Below, one piece after another: positions 50,683 to 58,606 of a stretch of DNA of 64,000 nt. The position numbers were made by a program, and so were the translations under genes. Source of the stretch: an uncultured Dehalococcoidia bacterium (lineage in GTDB: Bacteria; Chloroflexota; Dehalococcoidia; Lucifugimonadales; UBA3495); assembly GCA_958295765.1 (NCBI GenBank), contig CATQHB010000002.1:2282091-2346090 (forward strand). The letters run 5' to 3'. The number at the start of each line of letters is the position of its first letter. Positions within the stretch are counted from its first letter, which is position 1. The notes under the pieces are model-generated. The model worked only from the letters and a program-made list of their open reading frames with translations. It was not told the DNA's origin and did no database searches.

Positions 50683-52362
50683 ATGGCCCGAGTAACCGGA
50701 AGCCACCTTATCGCCCAGGCGCTCAAGCTGGAGGGCGTGTATAACATCTTTACCCTGGCGGGAGACCACGTGCTGCCGGTGCTGGACGTGATGGCCGACG
50801 GGGATTTCCGTTTCATTGATACCCGCCACGAGCAGGCGGCGGTACACATGGCCGACGCCTGGGGCCGCATTACCGGACAACTGGGCGTTTGTATGTACAC
50901 TACCCCCGGTTTTGCCAACGCCATCCCCGGCCTGTCCAATGCCCTGTATAGCGAAAGCCCGCTGCTGTCCATCGCCGGTTCCGCCGACCTGTCGGAGTTG
51001 GGCCGGGGCGCGATGCAGGAGATTGACCAGGTGGGCATGGCGGCGCCGACGGTCAAGGAGTCGCTGATGATTCACGACGCCCGGCGGATTCCCGACACCA
51101 TCGCCCGGGCGGTGCGCCTGGCCTACAGCGGACGCCGGGGGCCGGTGCATCTGACCATTCCGGTGGACGTGCAGGAGCAGGAACTGGACGAGGCTGAAGT
51201 AACTTTCTTCAACCCGGACGAATACCGGGCCGGGGAGGCGTCGCTGGCCCCGCCGGAGTTGATTCGCCAGGCCGTTGCCCTGCTGCGCCAGGCGCAACGT
51301 CCCTTTGTCATCGCCGGGGATGCCGCCGGCTATACCCTGGACGGGCGGGCCTTGCAGAACTTTGTTGAGACGACGCGGGCGCCGGTGCTGACCGAGGGGC
51401 AGGCCCGGGGCCTGGTGGCCGACGACCACCCCTATGGTTTCGGGTTCTTTGAGCGGGGCCTGAACCGGGCCGCCAGCAAGCTGCGGGAGGCCGACCTGGT
51501 AATAATGCTGGGCCGCAAGCAGGACTATACCATCGGGTTCTGCCGCCCGCCCAACATTGCCGCCGACGCCAAAATCATCCAGATTGACCCCGCCGCCTCG
51601 GAAATTGGCCGCAACCGGGGCGTGGCGGTGGGCATAGTGGGCGACGTTACCAGTGTGCTGGAACAGTTGACGCAGGAAGCCTCAGCCTACTCCTGGCAGG
51701 ACTTGCCCTGGCTGGAGGAGTTGCGCGCCTCCCGGGCGGCTCAGGCGGAGTGGGCTGAGGGGCTGGCCGTGCCGGAAACGCCGATGCACGCCATGTTCGT
51801 CCACCAGACGCTGGAGTCGCTGCTACGCCCGGACGATTTTCTCTCCTTTGACGGCGGCGACTTCTGCCACTTCGGGCGCGCCCTGCTGCCGGCCCAGATG
51901 CCCAAGCGCTGGTCTTACGTCTCCGGCCTGGGGATGCTGGGTTCTTCCCTGCCCTCGGCGCTGGCGGCCCAGGTCGCCTACCCGGATTCGCGGGTCATCA
52001 ACCTGACCGGCGACGGGGCTTTTGGCTTTAACGGGATGGAGTTCGACACAGCGGTGCGGCACGGCTTGAACGTAGTTACCATCCTGGGCAACGATTCGGC
52101 CTGGGGCATTGACCGGCAGATACAATTGGGTCTGTACGGGCGTCCGGTAGCCACCGACCTGCTCCAGACCCGCTACGACCTGGTGGTGCAGGGCCTGGGG
52201 GGACACGGGGAGTTTGTAGAGCGGCCCGAGGACTTGAAACCGGCCCTGGAGCGGGCCTTTGCCGCCAACAAGCCGGCCCTGGTCAACGTAGCGGTGCAGC
52301 GGGCGATAAGCCCCCGGGCCGAGGCCGCCATAGCCCGGAGGCAGGCGGTTACCGGGAAGTAG
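50683..52362 (+). CDS. Thiamine pyrophosphate-dependent enzyme (acetolactate synthase-like)
   Basis: This 559-residue homologue of the 39583-41253 protein has the catalytic Glu50 in FIDTRHEQAAVHMADAWGR, the middle domain with IQIDPAASEIGRNRGVAVGIVGDV (also found in its paralogue), and the ThDP motif LTGDGAFGFNGMEFDTAVRHGLNVV with GNDSAWG. CTCAGGAGGCAAA directly precedes the ATG. The 3' end shows a tandem copy of GCGGTTA-CGGGAAGTAG covering the stop codon. The reaction is not determined. Candidates are oxalyl-CoA decarboxylase-like or 2-hydroxyacyl lyase-like steps. It is followed, probably by chance, by the BrnT/BrnA cassettes. Confidence 0.88.
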   Translation: MARVTGSHLIAQALKLEGVYNIFTLAGDHVLPVLDVMADGDFRFIDTRHEQAAVHMADAWGRITGQLGVCMYTTPGFANAIPGLSNALYSESPLLSIAGSADLSELGRGAMQEIDQVGMAAPTVKESLMIHDARRIPDTIARAVRLAYSGRRGPVHLTIPVDVQEQELDEAEVTFFNPDEYRAGEASLAPPELIRQAVALLRQAQRPFVIAGDAAGYTLDGRALQNFVETTRAPVLTEGQARGLVADDHPYGFGFFERGLNRAASKLREADLVIMLGRKQDYTIGFCRPPNIAADAKIIQIDPAASEIGRNRGVAVGIVGDVTSVLEQLTQEASAYSWQDLPWLEELRASRAAQAEWAEGLAVPETPMHAMFVHQTLESLLRPDDFLSFDGGDFCHFGRALLPAQMPKRWSYVSGLGMLGSSLPSALAAQVAYPDSRVINLTGDGAFGFNGMEFDTAVRHGLNVVTILGNDSAWGIDRQIQLGLYGRPVATDLLQTRYDLVVQGLGGHGEFVERPEDLKPALERAFAANKPALVNVAVQRAISPRAEAAIARRQAVTGK

Positions 52363-52369
52363 GCGGTTA

Positions 52370-52425
52370 GCGGGAAGTAGGTCAGCCCGGCGGGAAATCT
52401 CATCTCATTTCAGGAAGGCCAAACA
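52370..52425 (+). promoter_or_regulatory. Conserved leader of toxin-antitoxin cassette 1
   Basis: GCGGGAAGTAGGTCAGCCCG, then GCGGGAAATCTCATC and TTTCAGGAAGGCCAAACA, recur almost unchanged before cassette 2. The block contains the ribosome site (AGGAAGG) and could hold the operator. GGGAAGTAG is also doubled just upstream. Confidence 0.5.
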
Positions 52426-52674
52426 ATGGCAGAGGAAAACATTGTCCGGCGCCCCGGAATCCCCTATGACCCGGTCAAGCAGGATTGGGAAGACCGGATT
52501 GTAGATGCGTACCGGGACGCGCCGCGCAAGGCGGTATGGGTGCCGATGGGCTGGCATACCGGCCACTGGTACATCTCCCGGGAACGGAGCATCCACGACC
52601 TGGCAAACGCCGTGCTGCGGGAATATATGGAAGCGGAAATCGCCCGTCAGCAGGCCGAGGGCGCGCCGGAATGA
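52426..52674 (+). CDS. Small protein X1 of the BrnT/BrnA cassette (possible RHH-like third component)
   Basis: This 82-residue protein has no recognised family. It starts MAEENIVRRPG, like BrnA of the same cassette (MNEETIVRYSW), and ends SIHDLANAVLREYMEAEIA, resembling the BrnA helix IGAVLQAYMEANA. It may thus be a shortened, diverged antitoxin-like (ribbon-helix-helix) protein. The middle is distinctive: DAYRDAPRKAVWVPMGWHTGHWYISRE. It overlaps brnT by four bases (ATGA), so the two are translationally coupled. A homologue (X2) occupies the same place in cassette 2. Confidence 0.7.
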   Translation: MAEENIVRRPGIPYDPVKQDWEDRIVDAYRDAPRKAVWVPMGWHTGHWYISRERSIHDLANAVLREYMEAEIARQQAEGAPE

Positions 52675-52988
52675 CCATCTTCCAATTCCTGGACCCTGAT
52701 GGGTTTGAATGGGACGAGGCCAAGAATGAGGCCAACATTGCCAAGCATGGCATCAGCTTTCCAAAAGCCACGCTGGTTTTCCGGGGGCCACTTCAGCAAT
52801 TTAGAGATAGTCGCCGGGACTACGGAGAGATCAGATACCGGGTTGTTGGTATGATGGAAGGAGAAGAGATAGCGGTAATATATACCGAGCGCGGCAACAT
52901 CTTGAGGATTATTTCCGCCAGGAGAGCGAAGAGAGATGAACGAAGAGACTATCGTCAGGTATTCCTGGGACAACGTGCCAGAGGATGA
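52671..52988 (+). CDS. brnT: BrnT family ribonuclease toxin, copy 1
   Basis: This 105-residue member of the BrnT toxin family (RelE-like RNase) shows GFEWDEAKNEANIAKHGISF, RDYGEIRYRVVGMMEGEEIAVIYTERGNILRIISARRAKRDERRDY. These are the hallmarks: the F-x-W/WD-x-x-K-x-x-x-N-x-x-K-H-G-I-S-F start and the I-S-A-R-x-A-x-x-x-E-R-x-x-Y end. It overlaps X1 at ATGA and overlaps brnA by 53 bases, an unusually long coupling. About ten extra residues extend beyond the usual end. Confidence 0.88.
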   Translation: MTIFQFLDPDGFEWDEAKNEANIAKHGISFPKATLVFRGPLQQFRDSRRDYGEIRYRVVGMMEGEEIAVIYTERGNILRIISARRAKRDERRDYRQVFLGQRARG

Positions 52989-53286
52989 CCGGACCGATTG
53001 GGCCAGGCTCAAAGCCATGACCGAAGAGGAAATTGAGGCGGCGGCCTGGTCGGACCCGGATAATCTCCCCATGGACGTTAATGACCCGGAAGTCTGGAAT
53101 CGGGGGGCAATGTTTCACTTTCCGAGGAAACTGGCCCAGTTGAACATCGACCCGGACTTGCTGGACTGGTTCCGCAGCCAGGGCGAGGACTTTCGGGCGC
53201 AGATCGGCGCCGTCCTGCAAGCCTATATGGAAGCCAATGCCCACTCGGAACCGGCCAGCGCCGACAAGTGGAAAACCGACAAGTGA
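52936..53286 (+). CDS. brnA: BrnA family antitoxin, copy 1
   Basis: This 116-residue antitoxin binds BrnT and, in known systems, represses its own operon through a ribbon-helix-helix domain. The C-terminal half LNIDPDLLDWFRSQGEDFRAQIGAVLQAYMEA is the BrnA/RHH signature. The N-terminal half is acidic (WARLKAMTEEEIEAAAWSDPDN), the likely toxin-neutralising part. The start lies inside brnT. It ends ANAHSEPASADKWKTDK, identical in pattern to the second copy. Confidence 0.88.
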   Translation: MNEETIVRYSWDNVPEDDRTDWARLKAMTEEEIEAAAWSDPDNLPMDVNDPEVWNRGAMFHFPRKLAQLNIDPDLLDWFRSQGEDFRAQIGAVLQAYMEANAHSEPASADKWKTDK

Positions 53287-53300
53287 AAGGGGCGCAACGG

Positions 53301-53356
53301 GCGGGAAGTAGGTCAGCCCGACGGGAAATCTCATCCCCCTTCAGGAAGGCTAAACA
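53301..53356 (+). promoter_or_regulatory. Conserved leader of toxin-antitoxin cassette 2
   Basis: GCGGGAAGTAGGTCAGCCCG and the following 36 bases match the leader of cassette 1 with five to seven differences, including the AGGAAGGCTAAACA ribosome site. This shows that the whole transcription unit was duplicated. Confidence 0.5.
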
Positions 53357-53617
53357 ATGGCAGAGGAAAACGCGGAAAACATTGTCCGGGTTAGTGTTAC
53401 CTACGATGATACCCCCCAGGAATGGGAGGACGATATTGTCGACGCGTACCGGGACTATCCCCGAAAGTCGATATGGATACCGCTGACTCACCAAACCGGC
53501 AATTGGTATATCACTCGCGAGCGTGGAATCCATAACCTGGCGAACGCGGCGCTGCGGGAGTATATGGAGGCGGAAACTGCACCGCAAAAAGCTGAGGCCG
53601 GGACTGAGCCGGAATGA
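53357..53617 (+). CDS. Small protein X2 of the second BrnT/BrnA cassette
   Basis: This 86-residue homologue of X1 aligns over MAEEN..NIVR, EDDIVDAYRDYPRKSIWIP, HQTGNWYITRERGIHNLANAALREYMEAE. Conservation of this frame across both cassettes, despite many base changes, argues that it is a real component. It overlaps brnT copy 2 by four bases (ATGA). The C-terminal helix resembles that of BrnA. Confidence 0.7.
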   Translation: MAEENAENIVRVSVTYDDTPQEWEDDIVDAYRDYPRKSIWIPLTHQTGNWYITRERGIHNLANAALREYMEAETAPQKAEAGTEPE

Positions 53618-53916
53618 CCATCGCTCGTACCCCCCACACGGGGAGTTTTGAGTGGGATGAGACCAAGAACGCCACTAACGTCGCCAAGCACGGCATCAGC
53701 TTTCAAGCAGCCAGCCGGGTTTTCGGCCGGCCCAGGCTGCGGTTTGAGGACAACCGCCGGGACTATGGAGAGCGCAGATTCCGGGTTATCGCTGTGTTGG
53801 AGGGAGAAGAGATAGCGGTAATATATACCGAGCGGGGTGAAACACTGCGGATTATCTCCGCCAGGAGAGCCAGAAGAGATGAAAGAAGAGAATATCGTCA
53901 GGTATTCCTGGAATGA
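53614..53916 (+). CDS. brnT: BrnT family ribonuclease toxin, copy 2
   Basis: This 100-residue toxin-type protein contains SFEWDETKNATNVAKHGISF, NRRDYGERRFRVIAVLEGEEIAVIYTERGETLRIISARRARRDERREY. It has diverged from copy 1 mainly in the first ten residues and in the loop FGRPRLRFED. That leaves open whether the two toxins cross-react with the antitoxins. It is overlapped by brnA copy 2 over 38 bases. Confidence 0.88.
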   Translation: MTIARTPHTGSFEWDETKNATNVAKHGISFQAASRVFGRPRLRFEDNRRDYGERRFRVIAVLEGEEIAVIYTERGETLRIISARRARRDERREYRQVFLE

Positions 53917-54229
53917 CCTGCCTGAAGATACGCAAACCGATTGGGCCAGAGTCAAAGCCATGACCGACGAGGAAATCGAAGCAGCGGCCCTGTCCGACCC
54001 GGACAACCCGCCCATTGACATGGATGACCCGGAACTCTGGAAACGGTCGGCAATGTTCTATACTCCCCGGGGCCTGGTCCGGCTGAACATCGACCCGGAC
54101 CTGCTGGACTGGTTCCGCAGCCAGGGCGAGAACTTTCGGGCGCAAATCGGCGCCGTCCTGCAAGCCTATATGGAAGCCAATGCCCAATCAGAACCGGCCA
54201 GCGCCGACAAGTGGAAAACCGACAAGTAA
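53879..54229 (+). CDS. brnA: BrnA family antitoxin, copy 2
   Basis: This 116-residue antitoxin is closely similar to copy 1: LNIDPDLLDWFRSQGENFRAQIGAVLQAYMEANAQSEPASADKWKTDK at the end, and WARVKAMTDEEIEAAALSDPDN in the acidic part. ATG at 53879 corresponds to that of copy 1, 943 bases away. A longer frame to 53837 is an artefact of the overlap with brnT. It is followed 16 bases later by the ggt gene. Confidence 0.88.
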   Translation: MKEENIVRYSWNDLPEDTQTDWARVKAMTDEEIEAAALSDPDNPPIDMDDPELWKRSAMFYTPRGLVRLNIDPDLLDWFRSQGENFRAQIGAVLQAYMEANAQSEPASADKWKTDK

Positions 54230-54245
54230 CAAAGGAGGCCCCCTG

Positions 54246-55991
54246 ATGGCCCAGACACCCCACGGTATCAGCTACGAATCCTATCGCCCCGTGGTGATGG
54301 GGCGCAACGGAATGGTCTGCTCCGGGCATCCCCTGGCCTCTCAAGCCGGCATCGCTATGCTGCAACGGGGGGGCAACTTTGCCGACGCGGCCCTGGCGAC
54401 GGCGGCGGCCCTCAACGTCGTTGAGCCGCTGATGTCCGGCATCGGCGGCGACGGGTTCATTATGGTGTACCGCCGGGACACGGACCGGGTTGAGGTGTGC
54501 AACGGCACCGGCGCCGCGCCCTACGCCGCGACCCGGGAGCGCTACCAGCCCCAGGGCATCCCTCAAAAAGGAATCTTGTCCGTATCGGTGCCCGGCCTGG
54601 TGAATAGCTGGCTGGACGTTCACGAAAAGCACGGCGTCCTGTCCCTGGGGGAGTGTCTGGCCCCGGCCATTGACCTGGCCGACAATGGCTTTCCGGTGAG
54701 CCACGTCCTGTCCCGCGCCATCGCCGCCGATACGCTGCTCTGCCAGTTCCCCACCTCGCAAGCCGTCTTCACCCGCAACGGGCGGCCCCTGCAACCGGGG
54801 GAAATCTGCTACCAGCAAAACCTGGCCCGCACCTTCCGGGCCATCGTTGACGGCGGACGGGACGCCTTCTATCGCGGCGCAATCGCCCGGGCCATCGTCA
54901 AGTTCAGCGAGGAACAGGGCGGCCTCCTGTCGATGCCGGACCTGGCCGACTGCCGGGCCCGGTGGCAGGAACCCATCGCCGTCAACTATCACGGCCACAC
55001 CGTTTACGAAGCGCCGCCCAACTCCAGCGGCCACATCCTGCTCCAGGAGTTGAACCTGGTCGAGCAGTTCGACCTGAAGGGTATGGGCTGCAACACCGCC
55101 GCCAGCATCCACCTGATGGTGGAGGCCAAGAAGCTGGCGTTCATTGACCGGGAAGCCTACGTTGCCGACCCGGAGTACGTGGACGTGCCGGTGGCCGGGC
55201 TGATTTCCAAAGCGTATGCCCAAGAGCGGGCCGGGCTGATTGACCCGGAGCGGGCCGCCGCCGCCGTAAATCCGGGCAATCCCTGGCCCTACCAGCAAGT
55301 CCAACGCCAGGGCGTCCCGGCCCGCAGCGGCGCCGGACAGGAGCAGGAGGATACCACCTGCTTTGTGGTGGCCGACGGCCAGGGCAACGCCATCTGCCAG
55401 TTGCAGAGCATCCAGAGCGCCTGGGGTTCCAGCCTCATCGCCGGCGACACCGGCATCCTGCTCAACAACCGGATGACCTACTGGCATCTGGAAGCCGACC
55501 ACGTGGATTGCCTGGAACCGGGCAAGCGGGTGCGCCATACGATGAACCCGGTGATGGTTTTCCGGGACGGGGCGGCCGGCGGTAGCGGTTCCGGCAACGG
55601 CAGTAGAGGCAACGGGACGGCGGCCCGGCAACTGGCCCTGGTCTGCGGCACCCCCGGCGCCGATACCCAGGTGCAAACCAACTTGCAGGTGATTACCCAC
55701 GTGCTGGACTTCGGGATGACCGTGGCCGAGGCGGTGGAAGCCCCCCGCTGGCGCAACACCCACAGCCCCACCGAGTCCAACATCCCCCACACCTGCGCCG
55801 ACGAACTGCTGGTAGAGTCCCGCTTTGCCCCGGAGGCGCTGGAGGGCCTGCAACAGCGGGGCCACGCGCTGAACGTCATCGGCGGCTGGGCCGCCACCGG
55901 CAGCGAGATGATGATTCAGGTTGACCCGGCAACCGGCGCCCTGCACGGGGCGGCGGACCCGAGACGGGACGGGTACGCGGTGGGGTGGTAA
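54246..55991 (+). CDS. ggt: Gamma-glutamyltransferase family protein
   Basis: This 581-residue Ntn hydrolase of the gamma-glutamyltransferase family moves or hydrolyses gamma-glutamyl groups, for example of glutathione. The autoprocessing nucleophile is Thr370 in EQEDTTCFVVAD, which would start the small subunit. PLMSGIGGDGFIMVY and ASQAGIAMLQRGGNFADAAL are N-terminal hallmarks. It lacks a signal peptide, as do many family members in Chloroflexota that act on other amides. A Gly/Ser/Asn-rich insertion (AAGGSGSGNGSRGNGTAA) lies late in the protein. ATG at 54246 has AAGGAGG upstream. A perfect hairpin terminator follows. Confidence 0.92.
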   Translation: MAQTPHGISYESYRPVVMGRNGMVCSGHPLASQAGIAMLQRGGNFADAALATAAALNVVEPLMSGIGGDGFIMVYRRDTDRVEVCNGTGAAPYAATRERYQPQGIPQKGILSVSVPGLVNSWLDVHEKHGVLSLGECLAPAIDLADNGFPVSHVLSRAIAADTLLCQFPTSQAVFTRNGRPLQPGEICYQQNLARTFRAIVDGGRDAFYRGAIARAIVKFSEEQGGLLSMPDLADCRARWQEPIAVNYHGHTVYEAPPNSSGHILLQELNLVEQFDLKGMGCNTAASIHLMVEAKKLAFIDREAYVADPEYVDVPVAGLISKAYAQERAGLIDPERAAAAVNPGNPWPYQQVQRQGVPARSGAGQEQEDTTCFVVADGQGNAICQLQSIQSAWGSSLIAGDTGILLNNRMTYWHLEADHVDCLEPGKRVRHTMNPVMVFRDGAAGGSGSGNGSRGNGTAARQLALVCGTPGADTQVQTNLQVITHVLDFGMTVAEAVEAPRWRNTHSPTESNIPHTCADELLVESRFAPEALEGLQQRGHALNVIGGWAATGSEMMIQVDPATGALHGAADPRRDGYAVGW

Positions 55992-56027
55992 TAGTTATCG
56001 CTACAACCGTCCAAGCCGGGAAATGCG

Positions 56028-56058
56028 CAGGCCAGCGGTAATTTCTACCGCTGGCCTG
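56028..56058 (+). terminator. Terminator hairpin after ggt
   Basis: CAGGCCAGCGGTA, loop ATTTC, TACCGCTGGCCTG: a perfect 13-base-pair stem followed by TGTTATGATA. The TATGAT just behind it (56062-56067) may be the -10 box of the next gene. Confidence 0.7.
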
Positions 56059-56077
56059 TGTTATGATACTTTCCGCT

Positions 56078-58105
56078 ATGGCTAACGAACCTACGACCAC
56101 ACTACAGAGTGCCAACCAACAATGGCAGAACCTCAAAGCAGTAGGCCTTATGCTTGCTGCGATCTTGTCTTTTTCCTTTATCCCATTGTGGATTATCGGC
56201 AGCGGGGGAGCGGAGAACCCTTTCCTGTTCAACGGTATGTGGAGGCTTGGGGCAGTAATCGGTTGTCTCCTATTACTGTTTCAGGGCTTTCGATCATTGA
56301 TGTTCAATTGGCAAGTTTGGAAAGTGATAAGGTCTCACACCATCCGTAATTGGATGCTATTGTTCATGACTCTCGAGGGTTTGCAATTCGCTTTATTTGC
56401 TTGGTCAACCGAGTATATAGAGGTCCCGGCAGCTTCCGTATTGCTGGAACTCTGGCCCTTGGGTGTCATCGCTATTCTGGCTTGGGGTCATAGAAAAGAA
56501 GTCCAAACCGGGCGAACCCCTCGTTACCGGCGAAATATGGGTTCATTGCTGTTGCTCCTGTCGTTAGCCTTTGCTGGCGTTTTTTTCGTTGTCATCAGCC
56601 AAGTCAAAGAGGTTGATCTCACCCTTTCGACCTGGATAGACACACCTATCTCTCTGGATTGGTCTGACATTCAAGGTATGGTGCTTGCCATGTTGGCTGC
56701 CATGGCAGGTTCCTTTGGAGCATTTACTCTATTATGGGGTAGAGACTTGGCCGGTAAACTCCGAAAAAATCTGGAAGAATCAACTGGCACTACCGACTAC
56801 AGAGAGGAGTCTTGGGAGCTTTTCGGTGCAATTCTCGGATTTGCGATCGGAAGTTTTCTTAGTGTGCCGATAAGTCTAGCCTTTGGCTTTTACAGCGGTG
56901 AGGGAATAGTAGATGAAGCGCTGACAGCCGGTATCATAGGAGGTTTTATAGTCCTAGTTCCAGGTGTCTATCTCATACGGCGAGCTCTTTTGGCTACTGA
57001 TAACCTGGGTGTTACTGCTCTGGGATACGGAGTTCCAGTCATTACTTTAGGCTGGTTCTGGTTGTTCTCCACTGTCGGCATACCTATCTGGCTAGGAATT
57101 TTTTGGGGAACCAGTGTGCCGGTCTGGCTGGACACACTGTCAGCAATCAGGGTTTCCAGTGTACCGTATCTGACCATCGGTACTGCCGCCATTGTCGCCG
57201 CCAACCTACTCATCAACTTCGAGGCCGATAGACTGCTGGGTTTTAAGGTGCTGGTCATATCCTTGTGGGTCTGCGGTACGATTGTTTATCTGCGCGACCT
57301 GGCCGGTTGGGGATGGGCTGCGAAGTCAGACGGGTATTTTGATGTCTTGTTCCTGTCGGCAACGGTGTTTGCCCTGATACTCTCTTTTCGAACCCAACGG
57401 TTGGCGAGCCGTACTCAGGAGGAGGATAACCGGGCGTTAAAGGTGTTTCGAGAATTAGAGGAATTGGAAGGGCGGGGTGTGATAAGCCCTGGGGCCGAGA
57501 TTTACGAACATATCCTGACTATTGATGAAAAGCAGGGCCAGAAACTGGAGGATGCCTACGGAGCGGCCCGACGCGCCATCAGTGATGCCTTGATTACCGC
57601 CGAAGGCCCCGACCGGAAAAAGCTGATTGCCGTGAGTACTGACCTAGACGCGCTGGCCCATTCCCGGCAGCAGGGGATAAACTTCGGGGAAATCTGCGCC
57701 CTGTTTATTTTCGCCGGCCTGGTCGTAGGGACGGCATTGCTTTCCCGCCCGGCGGGAGTATCGGAATTGACCGGGTTTTTGGTGGAGATGTTTGCCATGC
57801 TGTTCCCGGCGGTGATTCTTTTCCTGGCCTTCAACGTGCTGGACTTGCAGCGGGATCGGGTTTCCCGGATTTTGGTGTCTAATACCCAATATAGCGGGTA
57901 TGGCGTGGCTTTCCAGGACACGGAAAGCCAGAACGGGACGATTAGGCACAGCAGCCGCCGATTCTGGGAGCAGCGGATTTCCGTCTTTGTCGGGGTGGCC
58001 CTCATCGTGGCCTACGCCGGGTTGTTTCTGTATAAGTGGGGGCTTCTGCATAAGTGGGGACTTCTGGCGGATTTCCCCGGCCGGTTTCCCGGTTTGCTGT
58101 CCTGA
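56078..58105 (+). CDS. Large polytopic membrane protein, EamA/DMT-like N-terminal part
   Basis: This 675-residue protein has about ten hydrophobic helices in the first 440 residues, reminiscent of a drug/metabolite-transporter (EamA) pair: LMLAAILSFSFIPLWIIGSGG, YIEVPAASVLLELWPLGVIAILAW. A soluble helical segment follows (QEEDNRALKVFRELEELEGRG, EKQGQKLEDAYGAARRAIS), then three to four more helices. The tail contains a direct repeat KWGLLHKWGLL. The first 1.3 kb is richer in A+T than its surroundings, while the end is not, suggesting acquisition or a chimera. ATG at 56078 or 56063 is possible. The -10-like TATGAT at 56062 would give a very short leader. Function unknown. Confidence 0.75.
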   Translation: MANEPTTTLQSANQQWQNLKAVGLMLAAILSFSFIPLWIIGSGGAENPFLFNGMWRLGAVIGCLLLLFQGFRSLMFNWQVWKVIRSHTIRNWMLLFMTLEGLQFALFAWSTEYIEVPAASVLLELWPLGVIAILAWGHRKEVQTGRTPRYRRNMGSLLLLLSLAFAGVFFVVISQVKEVDLTLSTWIDTPISLDWSDIQGMVLAMLAAMAGSFGAFTLLWGRDLAGKLRKNLEESTGTTDYREESWELFGAILGFAIGSFLSVPISLAFGFYSGEGIVDEALTAGIIGGFIVLVPGVYLIRRALLATDNLGVTALGYGVPVITLGWFWLFSTVGIPIWLGIFWGTSVPVWLDTLSAIRVSSVPYLTIGTAAIVAANLLINFEADRLLGFKVLVISLWVCGTIVYLRDLAGWGWAAKSDGYFDVLFLSATVFALILSFRTQRLASRTQEEDNRALKVFRELEELEGRGVISPGAEIYEHILTIDEKQGQKLEDAYGAARRAISDALITAEGPDRKKLIAVSTDLDALAHSRQQGINFGEICALFIFAGLVVGTALLSRPAGVSELTGFLVEMFAMLFPAVILFLAFNVLDLQRDRVSRILVSNTQYSGYGVAFQDTESQNGTIRHSSRRFWEQRISVFVGVALIVAYAGLFLYKWGLLHKWGLLADFPGRFPGLLS

Positions 58106-58120
58106 ACGGCGTGTTATAAT
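58092..58120 (+). promoter_or_regulatory. Candidate promoter of the small membrane gene pair
   Basis: TATAAT at 58115-58120, with TTTGCT (58093-58098) 16 bases upstream, overlaps the end of the preceding gene. The start codon follows 42 bases later. Confidence 0.5.
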
Positions 58121-58161
58121 TGGGGCAGGTTGATTGCGGAGAGCCGCAGGAGGTGGGGCAA

Positions 58162-58359
58162 ATGCGCGAGGCAATTCTCATCGTCCTGATGATGGGCCTT
58201 ATCATTGCCTGCTGGGCCTTGGTCATCGGCCACCAGATAAACGCCTTTGACCCGGACCAGTTTGAGGTCTTACAGGGCTTTACCGCCTTTGCCTACGTCG
58301 GGGCGGGCCTGTCGGTCTGTGGCGTAGCCATATTCGCCCTGTCCTTTCTCAAGAGATGA
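58162..58359 (+). CDS. Small two-helix membrane protein
   Basis: This 65-residue protein has hydrophobic segments AILIVLMMGLIIACWALVIG and FAYVGAGLSVCGVAIFALSF around a polar loop (INAFDPDQFEVLQG), ending LKR. AGGAGGTGGGGCAA precedes the ATG, a very strong ribosome site. A longer frame from 58120 is not needed. The last bases overlap the next gene (ATGA), so translation is coupled. I recognise no family. Confidence 0.7.
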   Translation: MREAILIVLMMGLIIACWALVIGHQINAFDPDQFEVLQGFTAFAYVGAGLSVCGVAIFALSFLKR

Positions 58360-58571
58360 GAGAGCTTTCCCGGTATTGGCGGAACAAGTCGGGAGAAATT
58401 GCCGGGCCGGTTCTGACCGACTTCGGTACGGTCTTTCTGGGAGCGGCGGCTATTTTCCTGACCCGGGCGTTCCCGGCAGCCTCCCTCAGCGACTTTGACT
58501 TGGGGATGTTGATTACCAGCGTTGCTTGCTGTTTAGTCGGTTTAGTATTACGCTTTCTGGCACGCCTCTGA
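58356..58571 (+). CDS. Small membrane protein coupled to the preceding gene
   Basis: This 71-residue protein has a basic start (RELSRYWRNKSGE) and two hydrophobic stretches (VLTDFGTVFLGAAAIFLTRAF, LGMLITSVACCLVGLVLRFL). It starts inside the stop of the upstream gene (ATGA), with GAGA as a poor ribosome site, which implies re-initiation. The pair could form a small heteromeric membrane complex. Function unknown. Confidence 0.65.
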   Translation: MRELSRYWRNKSGEIAGPVLTDFGTVFLGAAAIFLTRAFPAASLSDFDLGMLITSVACCLVGLVLRFLARL

Positions 58572-58606
58572 AGCAACCCCCATCCTGCCCCCCAAAGGTA
58601 TCGCTA

